Part shown: in pieces, positions 1-5,233 of the stretch
Position numbering within the stretch: position 1 is the stretch's first letter
Layout: every line of letters begins with the position of its first letter
Assembly: GCA_016840245.1 (NCBI GenBank)
Contig: JAEOST010000404.1
Coordinates: 1-6,708 of the forward strand
DNA: 6,708 bases
Source of the DNA: Candidatus Thorarchaeota archaeon
GTDB taxonomy: Archaea; Asgardarchaeota; Thorarchaeia; Thorarchaeales; Thorarchaeaceae
Direction: 5' to 3'
The notes under the pieces: model-generated
The model's input: the letters and a program-made list of their open reading frames with translations, nothing else
Database searches by the model: none
What the model was told of the DNA's origin: nothing
Made by a program: the position numbers and the translations under genes

Positions 1-448
1 GCTGGGGAAAACCAGTTGCATCCAGAAACATGTCATATTGCTCCTGGTTCATGAATTGAAGTGGATCAATTACATTGACCAATATGGAAATTAGACCAAG
101 TATGAGAAGTGCTGTCACTAGTGCGCGTCCCAGCCATCTTCGTAATTGAAGAGGATTTGGCGTGATGCTGATGTAAGCGTTCTTGTATTTTGGCATAATT
201 TTGCCCTTGATAATGAGGAACAAGGGAGCTAGAATTCTAGGAATTAGAATAGCAGCTACAATACTACCAATCATAGGTATTACAAATGCAACGAGTAGAA
301 ACCTATAGGGTGCTGGTAGTCCGAATAGAGGTGTAACATTGGCCCAGTCAGAGAATCCGAACGCATAGACAAGACTGATGACTAGTCCAATAACTGGCAA
401 GAGAGCAAGTATCACTATTGACCTCTGGTTTTCTTTACTTCCTTCCAT
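1..448 (-). CDS. Multi-pass membrane protein, 3' part cut by the window edge
   Basis: An open frame reads leftward from an ATG at 448 without a stop to base 1, giving 149 full codons, so only the N-terminal part is present. I do not recognise the family. The protein starts with a short polar stretch (MEGSKENQRS), then has hydrophobic segments at about residues 11-30, 50-80 (broken by Arg71) and 109-127. A basic loop lies at 82-108 (KGKIMPKYK, then QLRRW). This is an integral membrane protein with at least three spans. The ATG is preceded by GGCGGT (454-459 on the + strand), a usable though weak ribosome site. An in-frame TAA about 30 bases further upstream limits alternatives to a TTG close by. 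The gene is divergent from the TBP gene, with 140 bases between the two starts. Function unknown; the frame itself is well supported. Confidence 0.75.
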   Translation of the reverse strand, partial: MEGSKENQRSIVILALLPVIGLVISLVYAFGFSDWANVTPLFGLPAPYRFLLVAFVIPMIGSIVAAILIPRILAPLFLIIKGKIMPKYKNAYISITPNPLQLRRWLGRALVTALLILGLISILVNVIDPLQFMNQEQYDMFLDATGFPQ

Positions 449-484
449 TCCAGACCGCCAATTCAAGATAATGCTAGATTGCTC

Positions 485-494
485 TTATAATATT
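485..494 (-). promoter_or_regulatory. Probable TATA box of the leftward membrane-protein gene
   Basis: Read on the minus strand this is AATATTATAA. It lies about 40 bases upstream of the ATG at 448. With archaeal spacing of about 25 bases to the start of transcription, this leaves a short leader that includes the GGCGGT ribosome site. Sequence match only. Confidence 0.4.
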
Positions 495-536
495 GCTAGT
501 CTTGAGAATTGATTCAACTTCTAAATTGGTGGGACA

Positions 537-544
537 TTTAATAT
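537..544 (+). promoter_or_regulatory. Probable TATA box of the TBP gene
   Basis: TTTAATAT preceded by purine-rich GGTGGGA fits an archaeal BRE/TATA arrangement. A transcription start about 25 bases on (near 565) would give a leader of about 24 nt carrying the AGGAGG ribosome site at 576-581. If a TBP acts here, self-control of the gene is possible, but the sequence does not show it. Confidence 0.45.
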
Positions 545-588
545 GGAGCAGTTCATCTCATTAATTCTTGCACTTAGGAGGAACTGAG

Positions 589-1197
589 ATGTCGAAACCT
601 GCACCATTAGTAGAAATCAATCAGATAGCAGCATCTATTGTCATCAACCAGCAACTAGACCTTGAGGAGCTCTCAAGAGTCCTAAATACGCCCCTTTCCA
701 AAATGAACGATACTCCAGTCTTGGTTTACAAATTCAAGGAACAGAACGTGGTATCGTTCTTGATGTTTAGTTCTGGTAAGATGGTGTGTACAGGAGCTCA
801 GAGTGAGAAGGAGGTCGAGCAGGCTGTTGACAGTTTTATGAAGATACTACGTTATGTAGGCATAAAGAACACTGAAAATCCCTCCGTTTCTATTGAGAAC
901 ATATTTGCCCTTAGCAGACTAGGAGTAATTCTTGATCTCGAAGTAGTCGTAAAGACACTTGAGAACTGCCGTCTTGTACATCAGGCTAGCGAACTTGGAG
1001 AACGACTCTCATATGTTACACAGAACTACAAAATCGAAGCATTTCCATGGTTGCTTCATGGATTGAAATATCCCAGAGTCGCAATCGTTCTTTTTGGGTC
1101 AGGTAAGTTTGTCATCACAGGGGTGAAGTCTGAAGAAATGGTTTTCAAAGCAGCTACTAATTTCAAGGAACGACTGACCGAGCTAGGATTAATTTAA
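589..1197 (+). CDS. tbp: Divergent TATA-binding protein (TBP paralogue)
   Basis: This is TBP, the general transcription factor that bends promoter DNA at the TATA box and recruits TFB. It has 202 residues in two imperfect repeats (about 8-92 and 101-202). Repeat hallmarks are LDLEELSRVL and LFSSGK-like FSSGKMVCTGA (60-70), then LDLEVVVKTL and FGSGKFVITGVKSEE (169-183). Compared with well-known TBPs, three of the four DNA-intercalating Phe positions appear kept (F60, F152, F169), but the first Phe of repeat 1 is Thr42. The minor-groove Asn is kept in repeat 2 (N104) but is Gln12 in repeat 1. Repeat 2 has about 18 extra residues between LDLE and FPW (about 125-145), and FPG has become FPW. The start is set by AGGAGG at 576-581, 7 bases before the ATG; a longer TTG start at 568 would place this site inside the gene. 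It is probably a paralogue beside a more standard TBP elsewhere in the genome. Confidence 0.9.
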   Translation: MSKPAPLVEINQIAASIVINQQLDLEELSRVLNTPLSKMNDTPVLVYKFKEQNVVSFLMFSSGKMVCTGAQSEKEVEQAVDSFMKILRYVGIKNTENPSVSIENIFALSRLGVILDLEVVVKTLENCRLVHQASELGERLSYVTQNYKIEAFPWLLHGLKYPRVAIVLFGSGKFVITGVKSEEMVFKAATNFKERLTELGLI

Positions 1198-1201
1198 ACC
1201 A

Positions 1202-1678
1202 TCAACTGTAGTGGTCAGCTACTTCTCTTACAGGGATTGTCTTTTCCTTGTTCTCACAATCCTCACAGTCAGGATTCTCTCCGCAGTTCTTGTCTGCGAA
1301 TCCGATTTCCACTAGGCTTGGTCCAAACCCATCAAAGACAGATAGGTCTGTGTCATCATCTAGAGTTTCAATGACACCTGAATACATCTCTAGGAAAAAG
1401 CTGACAACTCTCTCGAGTTTGCCTTTGTTTGTTTCAGCATCATCTTCATCGGAAGTCATGACGAAGATGAGTTCTCCACGATGCTGTATTAGGAAATTAA
1501 GACTACCAAGTTTGATCTCATCAACACCCTGTCCTGAAAGGGTCTGCGAGAAACTGTGAACCGCACTGATGAAGCCACTGATAACAAGAGGGTCTTCGCC
1601 AAGAGTGTGGCAATCCCCAAAATTTGCTGTTAGAAGACTTCTTCCGTTGATGTCTAGTACAATCACATTTCTAATCAT
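1202..1678 (-). CDS. Longin-domain protein with a cysteine cluster in its tail
   Basis: A 158-residue soluble protein. The predicted order of elements is strand-strand (MIRNVIVLDINGRSLLTANF), helix (about 30-48), three strands (about 53-76) and a long helix (about 84-105), which matches a longin/adaptin-sigma-like fold. In eukaryotes such domains occur in SNAREs, adaptor subunits and regulators of small GTPases. Asgard archaea carry many of them, usually linked to Ras-like or Arf-like GTPases and roadblock proteins. No GTPase gene is visible in this window. After the fold comes an acidic linker (DDDTD, 108-111 region) and a tail with Cys132, Cys138 and Cys141, a C-x5-C-x2-C pattern that could bind metal, with His156 as a possible fourth ligand (inference). 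An in-frame TAG a few codons upstream fixes the ATG, and no clear ribosome site precedes it. The gene converges on the TBP gene with 4 bases between the stops. The longin assignment rests on pattern, not on a search. Confidence 0.65.
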   Translation of the reverse strand: MIRNVIVLDINGRSLLTANFGDCHTLGEDPLVISGFISAVHSFSQTLSGQGVDEIKLGSLNFLIQHRGELIFVMTSDEDDAETNKGKLERVVSFFLEMYSGVIETLDDDTDLSVFDGFGPSLVEIGFADKNCGENPDCEDCENKEKTIPVREVADHYS

Positions 1679-1763
1679 GAGTGATACACTCTAACAAGTG
1701 GCATTTGTGTGCAGTTGCTCCTTGACCCACTTAGCAGGGTGTAATAGTCTTCTGGTGATTATA

Positions 1764-2318
1764 TCAGAGATACATCCCAGCACGCTCGGGAAATCGTCGT
1801 CTGAAGGTCTCTTCTGCAGTTCTATCGAGTGATCGTTGAATCCTCATGATCTCAGGGTTAAGGGAACCAAGGTCAGGTCGCATGAGTACCGGGCCTGATA
1901 GCACATGCTCAATCTCTGTACTCTTTAGCTCTGCCTGTGGAACGGGCATACGTTGTAGAATAGATGTTAGTTGTGACCGACCACCCTCCGGGTCTTGTAA
2001 CGCCTTGAGGAACCCACCAATGTCAGTTTCTGATAGAGGGCGAAGCCCAAATTCAGGTGTTTCGCGGATTCGTTTGAAGGCCCGATTGGAGTTAGGAATC
2101 TCCACTCCAGCTCCAGTGAACTCGAACGGATTTATGGGAATTAATTTCATCTGAAAGGCCGATGTAGGACCGAGAACAAGCATCTCCCCCTGTGGAGTGT
2201 TCATCACTCTCCATCCTCTGGAACTCTCTGAGTACTCCTCTAATATACGAGAGACAATGTCGTCGATTGGTTCAGCCTTTAGTCTTGTCACTTGATGTCT
2301 AGTTACACTTAGTTTCAA
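1764..2318 (-). CDS. Hypothetical soluble protein, family not recognised
   Basis: A 184-residue frame that starts with TTG at 2318. An in-frame stop lies 17 codons upstream and there is no ATG near the N-terminus; the next possible start is a GTG nine codons in. No membrane segment, signal peptide or cysteine is present. The N-terminal half looks alpha/beta (GWRVMNTPQGEMLVLG, then FQMKLIPINPFEFTGAGVEI, residues 35-74). The C-terminal part is charged and helical, ending in the basic stretch DRTAEETFRRRFPERAG (165-181). It lies 59 bases after the 122-residue gene and 85 bases before the longin gene on the same strand, so the three may share a transcript. The codon pattern resembles its neighbours and the frame is long, so I take it as real. 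I can give no function. Confidence 0.65.
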   Translation of the reverse strand: MKLSVTRHQVTRLKAEPIDDIVSRILEEYSESSRGWRVMNTPQGEMLVLGPTSAFQMKLIPINPFEFTGAGVEIPNSNRAFKRIRETPEFGLRPLSETDIGGFLKALQDPEGGRSQLTSILQRMPVPQAELKSTEIEHVLSGPVLMRPDLGSLNPEIMRIQRSLDRTAEETFRRRFPERAGMYL

Positions 2319-2377
2319 TACTGATAACCATAATGGTCTAGCAGGTTGGTCTGTATACTATCTGTTAGTCTGAACAA

Positions 2378-2746
2378 TCACGACCCCGTCATCAAAGCCT
2401 CACCAAGCGAATGCTCGGTTTCGATGGTGCCCCGTACGAGTTGAACCCCTGCTTCGAATCGTGAGAGGATCTCTTGAAGAGTAATATCGGACGTATCCAT
2501 GCCTCTCTGCGACATAGCATCAACGATATACTTGAAGGTTAGTGGAAGTCCATCAACTCTGACGCCTACAGCATGCAGTATGACACGTCTCAAGCGTTTT
2601 GGATCATCTAGGAAGGGACTTCTGAAGTATTCTGGACTGTATGTCACAAGAGCTGCACCCTTCGCGTATTCCATGAATTCGTCAAATCTATCCAGTAAGA
2701 GAGGAGGGACAGAGACCGGTTTATGCGCACTATTCATTATCTTCAT
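2378..2746 (-). CDS. Hypothetical small, mostly helical protein
   Basis: A 122-residue protein of unknown family. It looks largely helical: RFDEFMEYAKGAALV (20-34), DDPKRLRRVILHAVGVRV (47-64), FKYIVDAMSQRG (71-82) and LQEILSRFEAGVQLVRGTI (90-108). There are no cysteines, no membrane span and no catalytic motif that I know. Two starts are possible, ATG at 2746 and ATG at 2737; the second has GAGATG just upstream and would give a protein beginning MNSAHKPVS. It is the first gene of a leftward run with the 184-residue protein and the longin protein, and it lies directly behind the structured leader at 2747-2832. A link to membrane or GTPase systems through the longin gene is guesswork. Confidence 0.65.
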   Translation of the reverse strand: MKIMNSAHKPVSVPPLLLDRFDEFMEYAKGAALVTYSPEYFRSPFLDDPKRLRRVILHAVGVRVDGLPLTFKYIVDAMSQRGMDTSDITLQEILSRFEAGVQLVRGTIETEHSLGEALMTGS

Positions 2747-2832
2747 CTCTTTTAGCTGGGCCCACTGACCCCATCGTTTCCGATGGAACCCTGCGGACTT
2801 CCAACCTGCTTTCAGGTCTTAGAAACGACCTG
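2747..2832 (-). promoter_or_regulatory. Structured leader RNA with competing hairpins, or a small RNA
   Basis: In minus-strand RNA, CAGGUC (2832-2827) pairs with GACCUG (2818-2813) across an 8-nt loop. The same ACCUG (2817-2813) can instead pair with CAGGU (2808-2804) across the 4-nt loop AAAG, so the two hairpins exclude each other. Further on, CCAUCG-GAAA-CGAUGG (2786-2771) is a perfect 6-bp stem with a GNRA loop, and it can extend by two U-G pairs, one G-U pair and one G-C pair. A TATA box upstream predicts transcription starting near the first hairpin. I match it to no known riboswitch or RNA family. It may be a cis-regulatory leader of the 2378-2746 gene or a separate RNA. Confidence 0.45.
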
Positions 2833-2853
2833 TAGTACTGTTTTATTAAAATG

Positions 2854-2861
2854 TATATAAA
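2854..2861 (-). promoter_or_regulatory. Probable TATA box for the leader and three-gene run
   Basis: The minus strand reads TTTATATA here, inside a strongly AT-rich stretch (about 2841-2884) that also holds TATATATAAAAT slightly upstream. A start about 25 bases downstream falls near 2832, at the first leader hairpin. Which of the AT-rich motifs is used cannot be decided by eye. Confidence 0.5.
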
Positions 2862-2909
2862 TGTTTTTGTTTATTTTATATATAGCGCGCAGGGTTTTGA
2901 AGAACCTTA

Positions 2910-2921
2910 GAACACGTGTTC
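2910..2921. repeat. Perfect 12-bp palindrome GAACACGTGTTC
   Basis: This exact palindrome lies about 50-60 bases upstream of the TATA box of the leftward run. A weaker inverted repeat, GGTT...AACC (2893-2906), lies between the two. It could be a binding site for a dimeric regulator or part of the 3' end of the preceding leftward gene's transcript. The operator role is inference. Confidence 0.3.
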
Positions 2922-2964
2922 CAATAATAAACTGCAATCAACCAAGCACGAAAATAGTGATAAT

Positions 2965-3417
2965 CTAGAAAGAATCGCAGACTCTGCGAATCCGCTCAAT
3001 CTGTTTTGACTTCTCATAGGCAAAGTACTCAAAGACGCGACTGATAACCTCAGACTTTGCCCTGGCTGCTATTGACAGATAGAAGCCATACCCCTTGAGT
3101 TCTTGTTGCAATGCCTTATTGCAGACAAAAATGCGTGGATCAGTATCATTTCTGATAAGGTCGAAAGGGGTCTCATCAGGCATCTCCCGATCGGTCGCAG
3201 CCATGACCTCTTCGATCTCATCTACAACTCCTGTTGCTATCATGTCCTCAATCCGTTCCATGAGTGCTTCTTCAGATTCAGCAAGGACATTCAGGAGTGC
3301 TTGCACCTGTGGTGTTTCTACACTCATTGCAGCCTTGTGATAGAATTGAAAGTGATTTGCTGATGTGGTCAGCGCTAACCTAAGCATAGACTTGAGAGGA
3401 CTAGTTTTGTTACTCAT
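2965..3417 (-). CDS. Ferritin/rubrerythrin-like four-helix protein with reduced metal ligands
   Basis: A 150-residue, all-helical protein. Two helix pairs recall the ferritin-like fold: LALTTSANHFQFYHKAA with LLNVLAESEEALMERIEDMI (14-60), and CNKALQQELKGYGFYLSIAA with SRVFEYFAYEKSKQIERIRR (99-145). Such proteins usually bind a di-iron centre and reduce peroxide or store iron. Here Glu49 and Glu106 sit at ligand positions, but the helix-2 and helix-4 His of the E-x-x-H type motifs appear to be Leu52 and Gln139, and the helix-1 Glu is missing. The C-terminal rubredoxin domain of true rubrerythrin is also absent. Loss of the metal site is therefore likely, if the family call is right. I chose the ATG at 3417; a TTG at 3435 would add only MVICVA. 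The gene follows the OPRT gene by 50 bases on the same strand and may be co-transcribed with it. Confidence 0.55.
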   Translation of the reverse strand: MSNKTSPLKSMLRLALTTSANHFQFYHKAAMSVETPQVQALLNVLAESEEALMERIEDMIATGVVDEIEEVMAATDREMPDETPFDLIRNDTDPRIFVCNKALQQELKGYGFYLSIAARAKSEVISRVFEYFAYEKSKQIERIRRVCDSF

Positions 3418-3467
3418 TGCCACGCAAATAACCAATACATTGGTGATTGAAAGGACTTTCTATGATG

Positions 3468-4169
3468 TTATCTAGAATCCGTGAGATACTCACGAACAAT
3501 CTTGAACTCCTCCTCAGACATCAAATCTGACAGCATTGGTAGACCCTCATCAACAAGGCCGATCAATGAGTGGAGTCGCAGACCCAGTTCTTCTGCTCGT
3601 TTTGCTGCACCCTGTTGTCTATCAACAACTACGACTATATCCTCACACTGTACGTCTGTGACGCCACGACGTTCTAGCTCTGTGAGAGCTTGAGTTCGAG
3701 CAACAAGTTTGCTCTCCATCCCAGTCACAAGATCATCAACTATGCAAATGACGTCCCCGTCTTTCACTACACCCTCAAGTAGGGAGTGCTGGCCATAGTC
3801 AGATAGTGCCTTACGAAGGTCGTCTTCACTCTTTACACCAAGAATCTTACGTGTATGACACGCAGGAAGACCGGATTCAAGGGAGAGAGCTGTGGCGATT
3901 GGTACTCCTGCATGTGCAATACCTACAACTCGATTGACGTCTGGTGCTGATTCTTCTAGTAGAATGGTCAATGCTGCACCTATCTTTCTCAATGTATCAG
4001 GAAATGAGCTTAGAATTCTGAGTTGAATGTAGAAGGGACTCCAAATCCCAGAGATCAGTTTCCATCCCTCGGGTCGGTCACGAATAGATGTCAGTAACAT
4101 TCGATTGAGATAGATCTCGTGCATGATCTCAACCTTCAGTTGCTCAAGGGGGTTGTCAGATTTGTTCAT
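3468..4169 (-). CDS. pyrE: Orotate phosphoribosyltransferase (OPRT), archaeal variant
   Basis: OPRT joins orotate to PRPP to make orotidine monophosphate in cytosolic pyrimidine synthesis. Numbering from the ATG at 4169 (233 aa), the family blocks are: GIWSPFYIQLR (41-51), VGIAHAGVPIATALSL (82-97), the RK of the catalytic loop (107-108), DYGQHSLLEG (124-133), the PRPP-binding motif ICIVDDLVTGMESK (141-154) and VVVVDRQQGAAKRAEELGL (179-197). The last block closely resembles the DREQGG region of eukaryotic UMP synthase. There is no OMP decarboxylase domain. Two differences from common OPRTs are about 14 extra residues between RK and DYG, and TGMES where TTGGS or TSGSS is usual. A GTG at 4190 would add seven residues, but the ATG is preceded by AGGTG at 5 bases and fits the likely TATA box at 4203-4212. 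The ferritin-like gene follows on the same strand. Confidence 0.85.
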   Translation of the reverse strand: MNKSDNPLEQLKVEIMHEIYLNRMLLTSIRDRPEGWKLISGIWSPFYIQLRILSSFPDTLRKIGAALTILLEESAPDVNRVVGIAHAGVPIATALSLESGLPACHTRKILGVKSEDDLRKALSDYGQHSLLEGVVKDGDVICIVDDLVTGMESKLVARTQALTELERRGVTDVQCEDIVVVVDRQQGAAKRAEELGLRLHSLIGLVDEGLPMLSDLMSEEEFKIVREYLTDSR

Positions 4170-4202
4170 CTGGGCACCTGATTCGTCCACATCATGGTGG
4201 CT

Positions 4203-4212
4203 CTTAATTCCT
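4203..4212 (-). promoter_or_regulatory. Possible TATA box of the OPRT gene
   Basis: The minus strand reads AGGAATTAAG-like sequence here. A start about 25 bases downstream would fall near 4183, giving a leader of about 14 nt with the AGGTG ribosome site before the ATG at 4169. That placement would leave the GTG at 4190 outside the transcript. Weak match. Confidence 0.3.
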
Positions 4213-4267
4213 TTTCCTCAGACCTCTGGTAGAACAAGAGATAAGCAGGTGTATCAGAATCTAATTC

Positions 4268-5233
4268 ATGCGACAAGCTGAGCTGGTCGACTGGTTAGTA
4301 CACAATGCAGGGCCAGTGATACGATTCCGTACAATGACAGAGGTATTGCCTGAACAGGACGTAGGAGTGGTCAGTAGGCTCCTTGATGAATTTCTACTCA
4401 GTCCAATTCTGAATGAGTGGTTGGAGCGACTGAAGCCTGATTTCACACCTCAGAAGATTCACTCTGACATGCCTGAAGCATTTGAAAACTCACTCTGCAA
4501 GATCAGACAACTTGGACTTCGTGCAGGATTGCAGCCCTTGGATAACAAGACCATAAACCATCGTGGTTGGCTTTCTGATAGTCTTGAAGACGCCTCAAGT
4601 AGTGCAGAGGCGCGGCATTCATGGCTTGTAGCTGCGTGTGCATTGAGCTATGCAGGTTATTCCTCAGTTACTCCTGTAGACACGTTACTGAAGATGCGGT
4701 TGAGGTTTCTTGATGATTCACATAAACCCGATGAGCATAGTATTGCAATTCCTACACTCCATGATATCCTTGGTATCTCCAACTCTGAGGGAATAATGAC
4801 TGACCTGACTTTAAGAAAGAATGCAGAGTCGATGATTGGACGAATTATCCATGGAGAGTATATGGATACAGGTATTGTTCATAGAACTGTCGACTCAGAC
4901 AGACCCGGTACAATTGACTGGTTTCATGCACTCTTTGACCCTCATGACATTACAGATGAGACAGGAGGTTTGTTTCTTCTGCTTATGGAGATGTTGACAC
5001 CCTTCAAAGAGGTACAGAAGAGTGAATGGTTCAGTGAATCATTGAAGATACTGGATTCGTTCCGTACAGATAGAGGAACCTATCTCTTTCCAGAGTCCTG
5101 GTTACACGAGAAGGACCATGGGTACTGGATTCATGGTGACTTCATGGCCATGGAGTGTTCTGATCGTTTCGAAATAGTTCTCGAGTGTGAATCAACTTTC
5201 CGGGTACTACGAATCAAACAACTCTCTCATTGA
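4268..5233 (+). CDS. Conserved hypothetical protein, possibly an alpha/alpha-toroid fold
   Basis: A 321-residue soluble protein with no signal peptide or membrane span. It appears mainly helical. It opens with VDWLVHNAGPVIRFRTMTEVL (7-27), has a middle part rich in helical segments (HSWLVAACALSYAGY, 117-131), and ends with SLKILDSFRTDRGTYLFP (258-275), then GYWIHGDFMAME (285-296) and ECESTFRVLRI (306-316). That ending, with an 'R-G-x-Y/W-x-F-P' step, a 'GYW...G' step and an 'E-S-T-F' step, recalls a family of uncharacterised bacterial and archaeal proteins with prenyltransferase-like repeats. I know it only as a hypothetical family and assign no reaction. No good ribosome site lies at normal distance: AGGTG at 4247-4251 is 16 bases upstream, so the mRNA may be leaderless. 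It diverges from the OPRT gene and ends one base before the stop of the converging acyltransferase gene. Confidence 0.75.
   Translation: MRQAELVDWLVHNAGPVIRFRTMTEVLPEQDVGVVSRLLDEFLLSPILNEWLERLKPDFTPQKIHSDMPEAFENSLCKIRQLGLRAGLQPLDNKTINHRGWLSDSLEDASSSAEARHSWLVAACALSYAGYSSVTPVDTLLKMRLRFLDDSHKPDEHSIAIPTLHDILGISNSEGIMTDLTLRKNAESMIGRIIHGEYMDTGIVHRTVDSDRPGTIDWFHALFDPHDITDETGGLFLLLMEMLTPFKEVQKSEWFSESLKILDSFRTDRGTYLFPESWLHEKDHGYWIHGDFMAMECSDRFEIVLECESTFRVLRIKQLSH

Noticed and set aside
568..588. TTG start giving TBP a seven-residue N-terminal extension
   Set aside because: The extension would put the AGGAGG ribosome site inside the coding region; the ATG at 589 has ideal spacing from it.
1248..1559. 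103-codon rightward frame, Ser-rich
   Set aside because: It is the antisense shadow of the longin gene. The Ser-rich, low-complexity translation is typical of such shadows.
2747..2840. SRP RNA, RNase P RNA or C/D-box RNA in the hairpin region
   Set aside because: It is too short for the first two, and I see neither their conserved core sequences nor paired C and D boxes.
2877..2891. Z-DNA-forming alternating tract
   Set aside because: The alternation breaks at the A-G step between TATATATA and GCGCGC, and the tract is short; it is more simply explained as promoter AT-richness beside a GC step.
4168..4190. GTG start of the OPRT gene at 4190
   Set aside because: The ATG at 4169 has AGGTG 5 bases upstream, and the likely TATA box would place the transcript start downstream of the GTG.
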